A DNA stretch of 64,000 nucleotides from positions 14,488,288 through 14,552,287 of the forward strand of contig NC_092676.1 in the NCBI RefSeq assembly GCF_964355755.1. The letters run 5' to 3'. This DNA is from Antedon mediterranea. Taxonomy: Eukaryota; Echinodermata; Crinoidea; Comatulida; Antedonidae. The notes under the pieces were generated by a model. That model was not told the DNA's origin and searched no databases. It saw only the letters and a program-made list of their open reading frames with translations. The position numbers were made by a program, and so were the translations under genes. This document shows, piece after piece, positions 25,901-33,307 of this stretch (positions are counted from its first letter, which is position 1; every line of letters starts with the position of its first letter).

Positions 25901-28900
25901 TTTTTTTAATTTCTCATTATTTCTTCATTCTGACATGTCTATATTGTTATAATATTTGTTATTTAATAAATAAACGATATTTAAAAGCAATTTTAAACCC
26001 AGAATCCCCCTTTAAATCGAGTTTATTTTAATTTAGTAAAGCCACATAAAAATAGATATAAACATTACCTTCTCTTGACATGCCTACAGCCAAACACTTC
26101 TTATATCTACAATGTTGACATCTATTTCTATTCATACGACCAATTATGCATGTTCCGTCCCCATGCCTACATGTATAATCCTTATCTCGTTTACTACTTC
26201 TTCTGAAAAATCCCTTAAATAGAAATGAATTTAAATTAGTCTATGCTAAAAAAGACACTAATTTTCAGCAAGGCTGAAGAAGTATGCGACAACCAGCAGT
26301 CTAAGAAAAAGATGTAATTATTTGACAAGTAGATTTTAATAGTCTTGGTCTATCAGTATCCACTTCTCATAAGCAACAATCTCGTAAGCAACCACTTCCC
26401 TCGTAAGCATTGACCATCTCTCTTAAGGGATTGCCTCTCATAATTGACCACAAGCAACCGCTTGTCATAATTGACCACCTCTCGTAAGCAACCACCTCTA
26501 TTAAACGACCACCACCTCTTGTAAGCGTCTGCTTCTTTTAAAAATGTGAAATATTCACAAATGGCAACTCAATTCTCAAAACACACAGAAGCATGTGACT
26601 GCCATTGTCCGACCCTTACAAGCGGTGGTCCGTTACAAGAGGTGGTCATTTAAAGGATGTGGCCACTTACGAGAGATAGTGGTCATTTAAGGGAGATGGC
26701 CGATTATGCGAAGTGATACCTTACGAGAGGAGGTGGTCATTACGAGAAGTTTTTGATTAGGGGAAGCGATCCCTTACGAGAGTTAATGGTCATAACATCA
26801 GCTGACATTTTCTATATTAGCAATTGTAACATGCCAATTAAAGGCAAACAACTAGATATTTTTTACCTATCCTAGGCAAAAACCAAGAAGGATAAAAAAT
26901 TAATGCAATTGTTTGAAGATCATCATACAGTAAGAAACAGACTTGTGTATGCCTAAAATTCTCTAAATGCTGGAGCATTCGGCTAAACTAAATCTTTTAC
27001 AGAACAGCTCCTGAAATTCTATTGCAAACATTATAGTTGTCAAATGGAAAAATGTTAAAATACTCCTGTTTGAAATGAGTATAAGAAAAATACAAAACAG
27101 TATAATTAAAATCAATCAAATATTAGAATATCAGAAGTTGGCACAGATGTACAGTACTATATAAAAATTAAAAAACGATGAAGAGAACATAATTAAACCC
27201 ACCCAGGAGTAAAGGTATAACCAGCTAATGATATTTAGAAAACAAGAAAAAATAACCACGTAAATAATTTTTAAAAAATGCAAAAAAGTAACCATGATAA
27301 GCAATTAAATAGAAAATTTAGAAAAATAATTTATTAATAAGATTATTTGTATTATTATAATTTTTATTAGTATTAAGACGGTATTAAATGCGAGTATAAA
27401 ACTTGGGTGAGAAAATAGAAATGATAATGATAATTTTACTAAAAAATGTAATTTTTAAAAATACATTTAAATATGAGTGCAAAACGCTGAGGCATTCCAT
27501 TCTATGTCCTGATACTTTTATAGTACTGCTGAGTTCTGCTATTGTGTGTGTCATATTATAATATATATATACATATATATATATTCAGGTTGAAATTATC
27601 AGACCGTTAGGATAGAATGCTCAATACCAAGGTAGAGCATAAATAAATAAATAAAATAACAGCAGAAAACTTGAAGTAACCAAGTTTTCTGCTGTTATTT
27701 TATTTATTTATATATATATACAGGGCATCACGTATGCAAAACCCAGGAGAGCAACAAATCGCTCTCCTCAAATCACCGAGGAGAGCAATTCGCTCTCCTT
27801 GAAAAAATTTTAAATCGCTCTCCTCAAATGTTTATGTAAATATGTAAAAAAATTACAATTATTAATTTTTTGTACACATTTTTTTTGCCCGACAGGGGTG
27901 GGGATAACCCCCCCCCCCCCCGGGCACAACAAATGTATACTGTACCTCTCCCCTAAAATCTCCCACACCCACCTTCACACAATATTTTCCGTGGGGATCG
28001 TATTATTCTACAGTAAAAAAACTCAAGCCAATTTTTTTTTTATGGCCTGGGTAGATTGGGTTTCAGGAGCCTGGAGAATCCTGTCCTGGCCGCGATTTTT
28101 TTTTTCGTACATAAGTTGGGGACCCCCTCATGAAACGTCACAAAATAAACATGAATAATTCATCAGTTAAATTTTCTTGTTCCGTGTGCACCCAAGCGTA
28201 TAGCAACAAGAAGTGATTACACAAGTGCGGTACGATTCTAGGCCTAATCTCCGCTGTGGTTGCCGCGTGGGATTTCATAAAAGAATAGCGGCGTTTTGTG
28301 TGGATTGTCGAAATAATCAGCCTTTAGTTTATGGTGTTTTTAATATAATTTATTACTAAAGAATTACGTGTTAAAATTATAGTTTCTATTAATACTATTA
28401 GGCCTAATTATTAGTCTCTAAACCCATGTCTATTCTAGTAGTAGCTGTGTGTGTGTGACGTGTGTGTGTTAGGTATGACACAGTCCGAGTAATAAGTCAG
28501 CAAAATTAAACAATTTAAAACATTACACAAAAATACATTTTTTATTCTCATGGGTCTAATCTTCCCATCTCATGTGTTCATATACGCGCATTTTTAAAGT
28601 TCCTTTGAGTAGCCTACATACATATTGTTTGATAATAAAATAGCAGAATTAAAAAATTACAGTACACAAATTATACACATTTGTTATTCTTGTGGGTCTA
28701 AGCTTTCTTTGGGCTATGTCCAATTACTACTTAGTTTAATGTCTTGCCTAGCTGTCGATTAGCCTCGACACATTTTGCATAGTGGTAGTGTGTGTGTGAA
28801 GAAGAGTGCGCGAAGGCAATCACGTGAATTGACCTAGAATCCTAGGCCTACTGTAGAAAGAATCGTATCGCAGTTTAGTTGTGCGTGTAATCACTTCTTG

Positions 28901-30834
28901 TTGCTATACGCTTGGGTGCACACGGAACAACAAATTTAACTGATGAATTATTCATGTTTATTTTGTGACGTTTCATGAGGGGGTCCCCAACTCATGTACG
29001 AAAAAAAAAATCGCGTCCTGGCCAACTATGCCTTACCTTAGCCTAATGCACTTGTCAATTGTATGACCCACTATACGACCCCCGGGAGAGGTGCGTCATT
29101 TGTCCGATGTGCGTCATACTTTTGAATACCATGACGCACCCGTGCGTCAAAAAGGTGACTTACCTTTAGGTGACCATGACGCACCCATTTTGACGCACTG
29201 TGACCATGTTGTTTATGATATGGTGGGTGGTAAAGTGACGGACATTGACACACCTTGTTCATTGATGTGACGTACCATCTAGGTTTTTTGACGCACCCCT
29301 GCGTCAGTAATTATTTGTAAATGACGCACCCATGACGCACCTCTCCCGGGGGTCGTATAGTGAGTCATACAATTGACAAGTGCATAACTTTTCTAGCCTA
29401 GCTTGTTGGCCTAGAAATCAGACAGAAAACCTGAAAAGTATTTACCTGCAATTCATAAATTATACAATTCTAATATGCAACAGCCATTAAAATATTGATA
29501 ATAAGTTACAAAGTGTCATTTTAAAATAATTAAGAAAGATATTTGATCGTGTTTACATGTGTCACACATGGGCGCACGCACAATAGGGGAGGGCTGAGAG
29601 AGCTTCTAGAAGATGCTGACGTCACACGTCAGCACGTGTTTTGAGGAGGATTTGAGTGACCAAAATTGGTTAGAACTTTCGAAGAAATAATCCATCTTCA
29701 AAATGACATAATTAAAGCAACCAGCAGCTAAGCTTTTTTAAATAATAAACATTATATTTAGGCCTCCTATATTAATGTTTCCTTTTAAAATTGAATATAT
29801 TTTATTAACTCGTTCCATAAAAACATAAAGGGAAAAATTATTGGTTGGGACAGGGAGTTGTTATTAGTAATAACAACTCCCTGGTTGGGACATGATCTTC
29901 CTGTAAAGGAGGTGTTTCTATGACACCGTACTGGTTGCACTATGAGGCGATGAAGTAAACTCGCCCTTGAATGCGCGCAGGCAGGGGAATCCCCTTTGTT
30001 GGTGGTACCTCGCACTGAGAGCGCGATGAATTGCTCTCCTTTTCGAAGGTTGTTGATTGCGATCGCGCTCGCGATCCTTAAAAACGAGGGACTGCCATTA
30101 GGCTTGTAGATTTATAACTTGCTTATATATTATTAGCCTAGGCCTAGATTGGTTTTAACTTTTAAAAATCCACGTGTTTTTAGGCCTCAGTCTTGACAGA
30201 AAAATCAACACTGTCAAAAGCTAGGCTCTATTTTGAAAATTAAGGAGCGCGATAAATTGCTCTCCTCGAAGCCTGTTGAGGAGCGCGGAGGAGCGCGGTC
30301 GCGCAGGCGCTCCTTATAAATGATGCCCTGTATATACAAATCCAAAGGCAAATTACTGAAAAAATGACAATGCTGTGGGTATAACTCGTTTGCGTACTGT
30401 TCAGATCTACAGAAGATGTGTACATATGTCATGTATGTTGCATATGTATTAGAACATCTGGACCGTAAGAAGAGGTATGCTAGTCTGTTGTTTTAATCTA
30501 CTTCGCCATTGAATACAGTGGTTCCACAAAGAATATTTTGCAAGGTGTGTAAAGCCCATATGTAGGTGGTTAATTTTCCTGCACTATAATATATTTTTAT
30601 CATGACCTCGAATTGAGAATTCATAATAAACAGATTTTAATGTCTATGTATTTAAATGCAAAAGAAAACATACCTTGCAACCTTCACATGCCAAAACACC
30701 ATAATGAAAACCAGAGGATTTGTCACCACACACTTGACAGGTTGAGTTTTGTTGTGGAGAGCTTTGTGTAGAAGTTGGCTTCTGAACTGTTTGTGGATTT
30801 GACATGATTGGTGATGAGGCTAGGCAGTCATCTT
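9069..30834 (-). CDS. NR1-type nuclear receptor gene (E75/E78-like), five exons, 5-prime incomplete
   Basis: This is a ligand-regulated (or orphan) transcription factor of the nuclear receptor superfamily. Five exons (30674-30834, 26069-26213, 14588-14895, 10400-10790, 9069-9331) have GT donors and AG acceptors and join in compatible phases to give about 421 residues plus an unseen N-terminus. In order they hold the first zinc finger (CQVC, x13, CEGC), the second finger (TC, x6, C, x9, CQHC), a T/A-box reading VRYGRVP, a hinge, a ligand-binding domain with the helix 3-4 signature ([11 protein letters not shown] then DQLLLLK) and a helix 12 AF-2 core LYAEMM. The P-box EGCKG is that of the NR1 group. 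The finger 2 end (CLAVGMSRE) and T-box resemble E78, E75 and Rev-erb from memory; ROR or an invertebrate-only NR1 clade remain possible. Introns are about 4.5, 11.2, 3.8 and 1.1 kb and full of transposons. The intact AF-2 suggests activation is possible, unlike Rev-erb, which lacks helix 12. No stop or frameshift interrupts the exons, so the gene looks functional. Confidence 0.9.
9690..9930. repeat. Dispersed repeat with TA runs and a perfect palindrome
   Basis: TA runs near 9707 and 9908 flank AAATTACTGAAAAAATGACA, which recurs at 30348-30380. The word TCGATAATATATA at 9900 mirrors TATATATTATCGA at 9914, a palindrome. The piece GAGCTTTCGGGCAACACTAG with GGGCAACACTAGCCC folding on itself resembles ends I have seen on Penelope-like elements in invertebrates, a loose memory only. 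It lies in the last intron of the nuclear receptor. Confidence 0.45.
10071..10265 (-). mobile_element. tRNA-derived SINE-like repeat
   Basis: On the minus strand TTGGCTCAATGAGT resembles a tRNA A-box and GAGTTCGAA, about 40 bases on, a B-box. The same sequence, with the adjacent segment containing ATGGTATTTGTAGATCCGGC (plus strand), recurs at 16119-16355. These are pol III promoter-like heads of a mobile repeat rather than working tRNAs, because no cloverleaf closes. It lies in the last intron. Confidence 0.6.
10400..10790 (-). CDS. Nuclear receptor exon: ligand-binding domain helices 3-8
   Basis: The exon has 391 bases, or 130 codons plus one base. The acceptor is CACAG before GAC at 10790; the donor GTATGATG begins at 10399. 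It starts with [18 protein letters not shown], then the nuclear-receptor signature ([27 protein letters not shown]), where the Lys and downstream helix 4 residues form the coactivator charge clamp with AF-2. The stretch between helices 5 and 7 contains a His/Thr-rich bit (DNHTHTG). It ends [12 protein letters not shown], the helix 8 region. The upstream phase 0 border matches exon 3. Confidence 0.92.
10930..12960. other. Intronic stretch, no gene; one dispersed repeat piece
   Basis: GTTTGCGGTACACCACGTAT at about 10976 is the reverse complement of sequence inside the 40.23-kb MITE, so part of 10.95-11.05 kb derives from that family. A proline-rich open frame at 11.65-11.78 kb is a C-rich repeat (CCCCCCTTTACAGAGAATCC), not a gene. 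Nothing else was recognised. Confidence 0.5.
12962..13303. mobile_element. 342-base MITE/SINE-like element with GTAGCCAG ends
   Basis: Ends are GGCCTGTAGCCAG (left) and CTGGCTACGGGCC (right), inverted with one mismatch. The interior has G/C homopolymers and a GAGAGCCCTTGGTGGCCCCC block that recurs in similar form near 61.48 kb (GCGAGCAAAGCGAGC and GGGGGCCACCAAGGG). It lies in intron 3 of the nuclear receptor. The minus-strand open frame across it is a by-product. Confidence 0.6.
13304..14587. other. Intronic stretch, mostly featureless
   Basis: A 45-codon plus-strand open stretch at about 14098-14238 has a protein-like composition ([24 protein letters not shown]) but no start and no family I recognise. 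The rest shows no feature. Confidence 0.4.
14588..14895 (-). CDS. Nuclear receptor exon: T/A-box, hinge and helix 1
   Basis: The exon has 308 bases. It opens by completing an Ala codon, followed by [11 protein letters not shown], the carboxy-terminal extension that contacts the minor groove 5-prime of the half-site in E78/E75/Rev-erb-type receptors. A Ser/Thr-rich, polar hinge follows ([20 protein letters not shown]), then [17 protein letters not shown], which I read as helix 1. It ends in phase 0 at a donor GTATAG. Acceptor bases TTCAAAAG lie just right of 14895 on the minus strand; the polypyrimidine tract is weak. Confidence 0.88.
14896..15900. other. Start of the 11.2-kb intron, no feature recognised
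   Basis: AT-rich intronic sequence with A-runs at 14924 and 15211. No repeat copy was matched within the window. Confidence 0.5.
15903..16355 (-). mobile_element. Helitron-like repeat end joined to a tRNA-like segment
   Basis: Read on the minus strand the repeat ends with a hairpin (AACTCGTCCATAGTAACGAGTT), then AAAT and CTAG at 15903-15906, followed by T in the flank. A 3-prime hairpin a few bases before CTRR is a hallmark of Helitrons. About 220-280 bases inward is a tRNA-like stretch: A-box TGGCTAGCTCAGTGAGTA (16169-16185) and B-box GAGTTCAAATC (16119-16133). The outer part matches 10071-10265. No rolling-circle helicase gene is present, so it would be non-autonomous. Confidence 0.55.
16882..17799. 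mobile_element. 918-base TIR element with GAGGTGGTC interior repeats
   Basis: Ends are GTTACAACTGCTAATGTAGA at left and its imperfect inverse ending GCGGTTGTAAC at right; inverted similarity continues inward for about 100 bases. The interior carries many variants of GAGAGGTGGTC and ACTTACGAGAGG. Flanking pentamers CTGCT and CCGCT look like a 5-base target duplication, and LINE ORF1 continues in frame across the join. A shorter relative is at 26285-26831. No transposase is encoded. Confidence 0.8.
18504..19260 (-). mobile_element. Helitron-like repeat with tRNA-like segment (copy in LINE)
   Basis: On the minus strand it ends with the hairpin AATTCGTCATAGTGACGAATT at 18511-18531, AAAT and CTAG at 18504-18507, then T. 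About 350-410 bases inward (18853-18920) is a tRNA-like stretch with A-box CGGCTCGGTGGTC and B-box AGATCGAGTCTC. The copy at 48742-49480 matches in the same orientation; one at 23.5-24.44 kb is inverted. Confidence 0.65.
19345..19960. repeat. Dispersed repeat, ACGTGCGTAGCC family, with (AAAT)n
   Basis: The segment from ACGTGCGTAGCCAGTCACTT to the region of ATCGATTCCTGGCCATGAGG matches 51525-52010 over about 500 bases with small indels. An (AATA)n microsatellite follows at 19908-19945. The right side, inverted, recurs at 23455-23575. No ORF was seen. Confidence 0.75.
20020..20635. repeat. Dispersed repeat inside the LINE
   Basis: The segment containing TAGTTTTACTTACAC and ATTTTGAAATATCAGACATT is the reverse complement of 56655-56830. 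It ends with CTAAATCCGCCCCTG, an end seen on several invertebrate MITEs. The reverse transcriptase frame resumes directly after it. Confidence 0.6.
21701..22286. other. Stretch between LINE remnant and satellite, nothing clear
   Basis: Probably LINE 3-prime remainder at first, then unassigned AT-rich DNA. No motif recognised. Confidence 0.4.
22287..23435. repeat. 71-base satellite, about 16 copies
   Basis: The unit contains GGTGTGAGTATCATTGACAA and CAAAGATATGCAATGGTAAA and repeats about 16 times with more than 95 percent identity by eye. Units differ mainly at one base (GACAACC or GACTACC). A truncated unit interrupts the array near 22640-22665, and the first unit lacks the last nine bases. 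There is no open frame through the unit. It lies in the large intron of the nuclear receptor. Confidence 0.97.
23455..26021 (+). mobile_element. Inverted Helitron-like copy, split by a TTAA transposon
   Basis: The stretch 23455-24441 is the reverse complement of the 18.5-19.9-kb copies, including the tRNA-like B-box side (GATTCTCACCTTGGGAAACG at 23638) and TGATACCGGCTAT at about 23827. The terminal hairpin (AATTCATCATTAGTGACAAATT) is cut at its TTAA by the element at 24442-26015. After the second TTAA the expected tip resumes as ATCGAG then TTT, ending at 26021, where CTAG has mutated to CGAG. The tip lies about 47 bases from the splice donor of nuclear receptor exon 2. Confidence 0.75.
24442..26015. 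mobile_element. 1.57-kb TTAA-flanked DNA transposon, non-autonomous
   Basis: TTAA sits at both borders (24442-24445 and 26012-26015). Inside them are imperfect inverted ends, AGGGGGTTCCGGGTTTAAAA and, from the other end, AGGGGGATTCTGGGTTTAAA. No transposase ORF was seen; the interior has many AGGCCTA words. Because the target is a known repeat tip, TTAA is confirmed as the duplicated target. TTAA use is typical of piggyBac-like and some Kolobok/Sola3 elements; the family is not settled. Confidence 0.85.
26069..26213 (-). CDS. Nuclear receptor exon: second zinc finger
   Basis: The exon is 145 bases, 48 codons plus one. It begins [11 protein letters not shown] directly after the Lys codon ending exon 1, the conserved intron position inside the DNA-binding domain. 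The second finger reads C, x6, C, x9, C, x2, C. The first spacing (RHGDGT) is one residue longer than the normal five-residue D-box. [17 protein letters not shown] follows. The donor GTAATG starts at 26068. The end of a Helitron-like repeat lies only about 47 bases into the downstream intron. Confidence 0.93.
26285..26831. mobile_element. Short relative of the GAGGTGGTC TIR element
   Basis: The right end CTATATTAGCAATTGTAAC and degraded left end GCGACAACCAGCAGTCTAAG match the ends of the 16882-17799 element. The interior shows the same words on both strands (GTAAGCAACCACC on the left, GAGAGGTGGTC-like words on the right), so it can fold back. It starts 72 bases upstream of the exon 2 acceptor side, in the intron between the zinc-finger exons. 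Confidence 0.65.
26832..27640. other. AT-rich intronic stretch, nothing recognised
   Basis: A-rich sequence with no coding or repeat match, except a TA run at 27559-27583 and a word TGCTCAATACCAAGGTAGAG related to one at 170-190. Confidence 0.5.
27641..27713. repeat. Perfect 33-base-arm hairpin beside a transposon end
   Basis: The arm AAATAACAGCAGAAAACTTG (with an AAAT-rich outer part) is mirrored by CAAGTTTTCTGCTGTTATTT after a seven-base loop AAGTAAC. It directly abuts the left end of the hAT-like element. Confidence 0.85.
28091..29015. mobile_element. 925-base fold-back element with target duplication
   Basis: Long inverted ends (about 150 bases; outer CGCGATTTTTTTTTTCGTAC) flank a 600-base loop with no ORF. 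TCCTGGC is present directly on both sides (28084-28090 and 29016-29022), possibly TCCTGGCC, so a 7-8-base duplication. High arm identity (a few mismatches and an indel) suggests recent insertion or gene conversion. Superfamily is open: hAT, P and Merlin all make 7-9-base duplications. Confidence 0.88.
29047..29384. mobile_element. 338-base Harbinger-like MITE full of TGACGCAC words
   Basis: Inverted ends of about 50 bases begin TGCACTTGTCAATTGTATGA, with one mismatch in the first 30. TAA stands on both sides, fitting the 3-base TWA duplication of PIF/Harbinger. The interior has about ten GACGCAC/GTGCGTC words on both strands, sometimes back to back. No ORF of its own. Confidence 0.85.
29844..29890. 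mobile_element. 33-base perfect palindrome flanked by a 7-base direct repeat
   Basis: CAGGGAGTTGTTATTA, a central G, and its exact inverse (29851-29883) are flanked by GTTGGGA on both sides. The CAGGG start is typical of hAT ends, so it may be a minimal element made only of two inverted ends, or the scar of a larger one. Confidence 0.8.
30674..30834 (-). CDS. Nuclear receptor exon: first zinc finger and preceding linker
   Basis: The exon is 161 bases. The acceptor TTGCAG precedes it; the first two bases finish a codon from an upstream exon. It encodes a Ser/Thr/Gln/Pro-rich linker ([13 protein letters not shown]) and the first finger, [20 protein letters not shown], ending at the Lys before an intron with donor GTATGT. 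P-box residues EGCKG are intact. An in-frame Met in the linker (position 10 of the exon) could act as a start in a short isoform, but the phase 2 entry argues for an upstream coding exon. Confidence 0.92.
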
Positions 30835-33194
30835 CTGCAAATAAAATCAACAAAAACAAAAATGTCAGGGGAAAAATACATGATTAGTCAGTAGAACCAA
30901 AAACAGTGTACAAAATTCATGCTCTTAAACCTGCTTTGATTTTGTAATGTATCATAATCAAACCATGAAATGAGTAAATCTATTAGATAATTAACGCTTT
31001 TCACTGCGTATACCCAGTACTACCAGGTATTGATAAATGTTGTTGAAATGTGTGTACCAGGTATAGAATAAATACATTGTACACCCCTCTATTTTTAAAT
31101 TCTTTTTAAAAAATTTTTATGTTTATTGGTGATTTTTTTTTAAAAAGATGAAAATTCGCATTAGGTAAAAAATGGGAAATTATAATAAATGTTGGGTCAC
31201 ATAAACAAAAATGATGTTAATTACCAATTTTTTTCGTATTCCCCATAAATAATAAAAAAAATAATTAAAAAAAAAAATTTCAAAAATCTCTGGCTTTTTA
31301 GAGCAATTTGGTTAATTTCAATCTGTTTCCGGCAGGCACATAAATACAGCAAAATTCTTCTATGTCTAAAAATATTGAGTAAACAATAATAAACAAAATG
31401 AAATAAAATAAGTTATTCTTCAATGACATTCTAGTATATGATATTTTCACTTTTATTTTGCTAGTGGTTGGTACAAAATTAGTGAAGGACTATGAATTCT
31501 TTGAATATAATTATGAACATAAACCACAAGAGTATATAGCATTATTTTTACAAATGTTAATAATTGTAGTGAATGAGGTTTTCAACATCACATATGCTAT
31601 ATTTTGTTAATAGACCCAACAATGATAGATACTTTCTACACAGTGCATGACCATACTGTCCCAGGTACAGTTTAACAAGGAAATCAGTTGCTTTTGTGCG
31701 ATCAACAAACATACCCTGGTCACATATACCATAACAAATAAGGACAAATCTAGTGATTTTTCTTTTCATTTACAATATCAAATCTTAATTTGAAATTTAA
31801 TGCATATGTAATTGTAAATACTATGTTTAACAGTACCAGCTATATTGTTAATATCATTTCTTTGGCATAAAGTTTCAAATTCTAAACTAATAAATATTTA
31901 TTACTTACATGCAACAAATTATAAGCTAATTTTGCAGCGAGTATATACGGGAAAACAAACAGCATTGCATTATAATAATTTGTTAATATACAGGGCCTGG
32001 AAATAACTATTAATATTATCTCATATATAGGACCAATGCAACGATCTAGGATCTGAAGATATGGGTGTGAAGCAACAAATGAAGGGCTGAGTTGGGAGGT
32101 AGATGACCGCAAATTTAAAAAAAAGCTCACACACACAAGATGCAATGTGTACATAATAACCTGGATTTATAAATCTCTAAGCGTGATAGGTCTACATATA
32201 TAATTACCTCGGTCATTATTTGTATGGAAACAAATATTCTTCAACCAGACATTAGTTAGCGTTAATCTACATATAAATTTACGTAAGGGCAAAATTTGAT
32301 CAATCGCGAGTTACGAATTTTTACTTAGATGGTATATAAAGTTGGTACATATTGTCGATACTGATTTTTAACACCCAATGAAAACCACAACACTAATTAG
32401 GTTGAGGTATATAATTAGTTATATTGATAATAAAAAGTTCAACTATTTGCCCCAAATAGGGGTGTTTTCCGATCGTGGTATACACTGTCTAATGGATGTC
32501 CATCTTGAAAAATACCCGCACACAATAATACAAGGATGTTTCGCATTTACCTATCTCCTTCTACGATAATTGTTATTGATAGTTGAAAACCGGTTGAACA
32601 GCTAGAGTACAGCATCATAATTTTGAAGACAAACCAACTTTATTAAAAAATACTATTTTAATAGATTTTAAATACATTTATACAAATGTATTGCTTGGTG
32701 ATGAATGGAACATTCCAATCTCTTTTCCAAATGTGTCAATTCTCTCAGGTGTATTAAATCAGCCCAACAAAAAACAGTACAGTACCTGTACACTAATAAC
32801 AGTAGAAATTTGATCCATTTTTTGGAGTTAAATCTGTGACTGCAGAGGTGGGATACCAGTAGGTTAAAAATAAATATACAATGTAAAACTGAAAATGCTA
32901 ATAAACTTCAGTAACTGTATACAGTAGTACATATGTACAGAAAAAAAAAATTTATACAGTATTATATATTAAGAAAAAAATAATCCATGTTTGACACAAA
33001 TTTTATAATTATGAAGATACCCCTCCATCATCAAATAACAAGACGAAGAGTGTGGAAGGCCGATACCATTGCAATAAACAAAATTTACCTACAGTTTATT
33101 TTTAATTTTAAAATTTTCATGGTGACAATTATATTTGGCTACAGAATGACATCATATTTGTATTCAATCGCTCTGTTTACATTTTGAAAATTAC
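30835..33194. other. AT-rich stretch upstream of the first zinc-finger exon
   Basis: No coding or repeat match was recognised. It holds T/A runs around 31.1-31.3 kb. If the 33.2-kb exon is real this is an intron. Confidence 0.5.
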
Positions 33195-33236
33195 CAGTTA
33201 TGCGATCACGCCAAAGTTCTTGTATTTCAGAGCCAT
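33195..33236 (-). CDS. Candidate 42-base upstream exon of the nuclear receptor
   Basis: A small open stretch, DGSEIQELWRDRIT, is bounded on the minus strand by a good acceptor (CTCTTGCAATTTCCAG) and a donor GTAATTTTC. It ends with one base of a codon; the next exon starts with two, so the join gives Glu and stays open. The phase match and borders are the only support; the peptide is not conserved in my memory. A MITE begins 72 bases to its right. It could equally be chance. Confidence 0.3.
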
Positions 33237-33307
33237 CTGGAAATTGCAAGAGCGTATGTATACATTTACGTAAAGGACTTATAGGACATAAATTTGTATT
33301 TGAATAT

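Larger units (their letters stand above)
27721..30330. mobile_element. 2.6-kb hAT-like element carrying nested insertions
   Basis: Ends are CAGGGCATCA and TGATGCCCTG, a perfect 10-base inverted repeat. Flanks TATATATA and TATATACA would be an 8-base target duplication with one change. Subterminal clusters of GCTCTCCT/AGGAGAGC occur at both sides (27748-27830; 30020-30315), a layout used by hAT transposases for binding. No transposase was seen. Two other elements (28091-29015, 29047-29384) and a mini-palindrome (29851-29883) sit inside. The host sequence on the right matches 9.72 kb. Confidence 0.7.

Noticed and set aside
29071-29262. 63-codon frame in the TGACGCAC element
   Set aside because: It is the repeat word read in one frame, bounded by the MITE's inverted ends.
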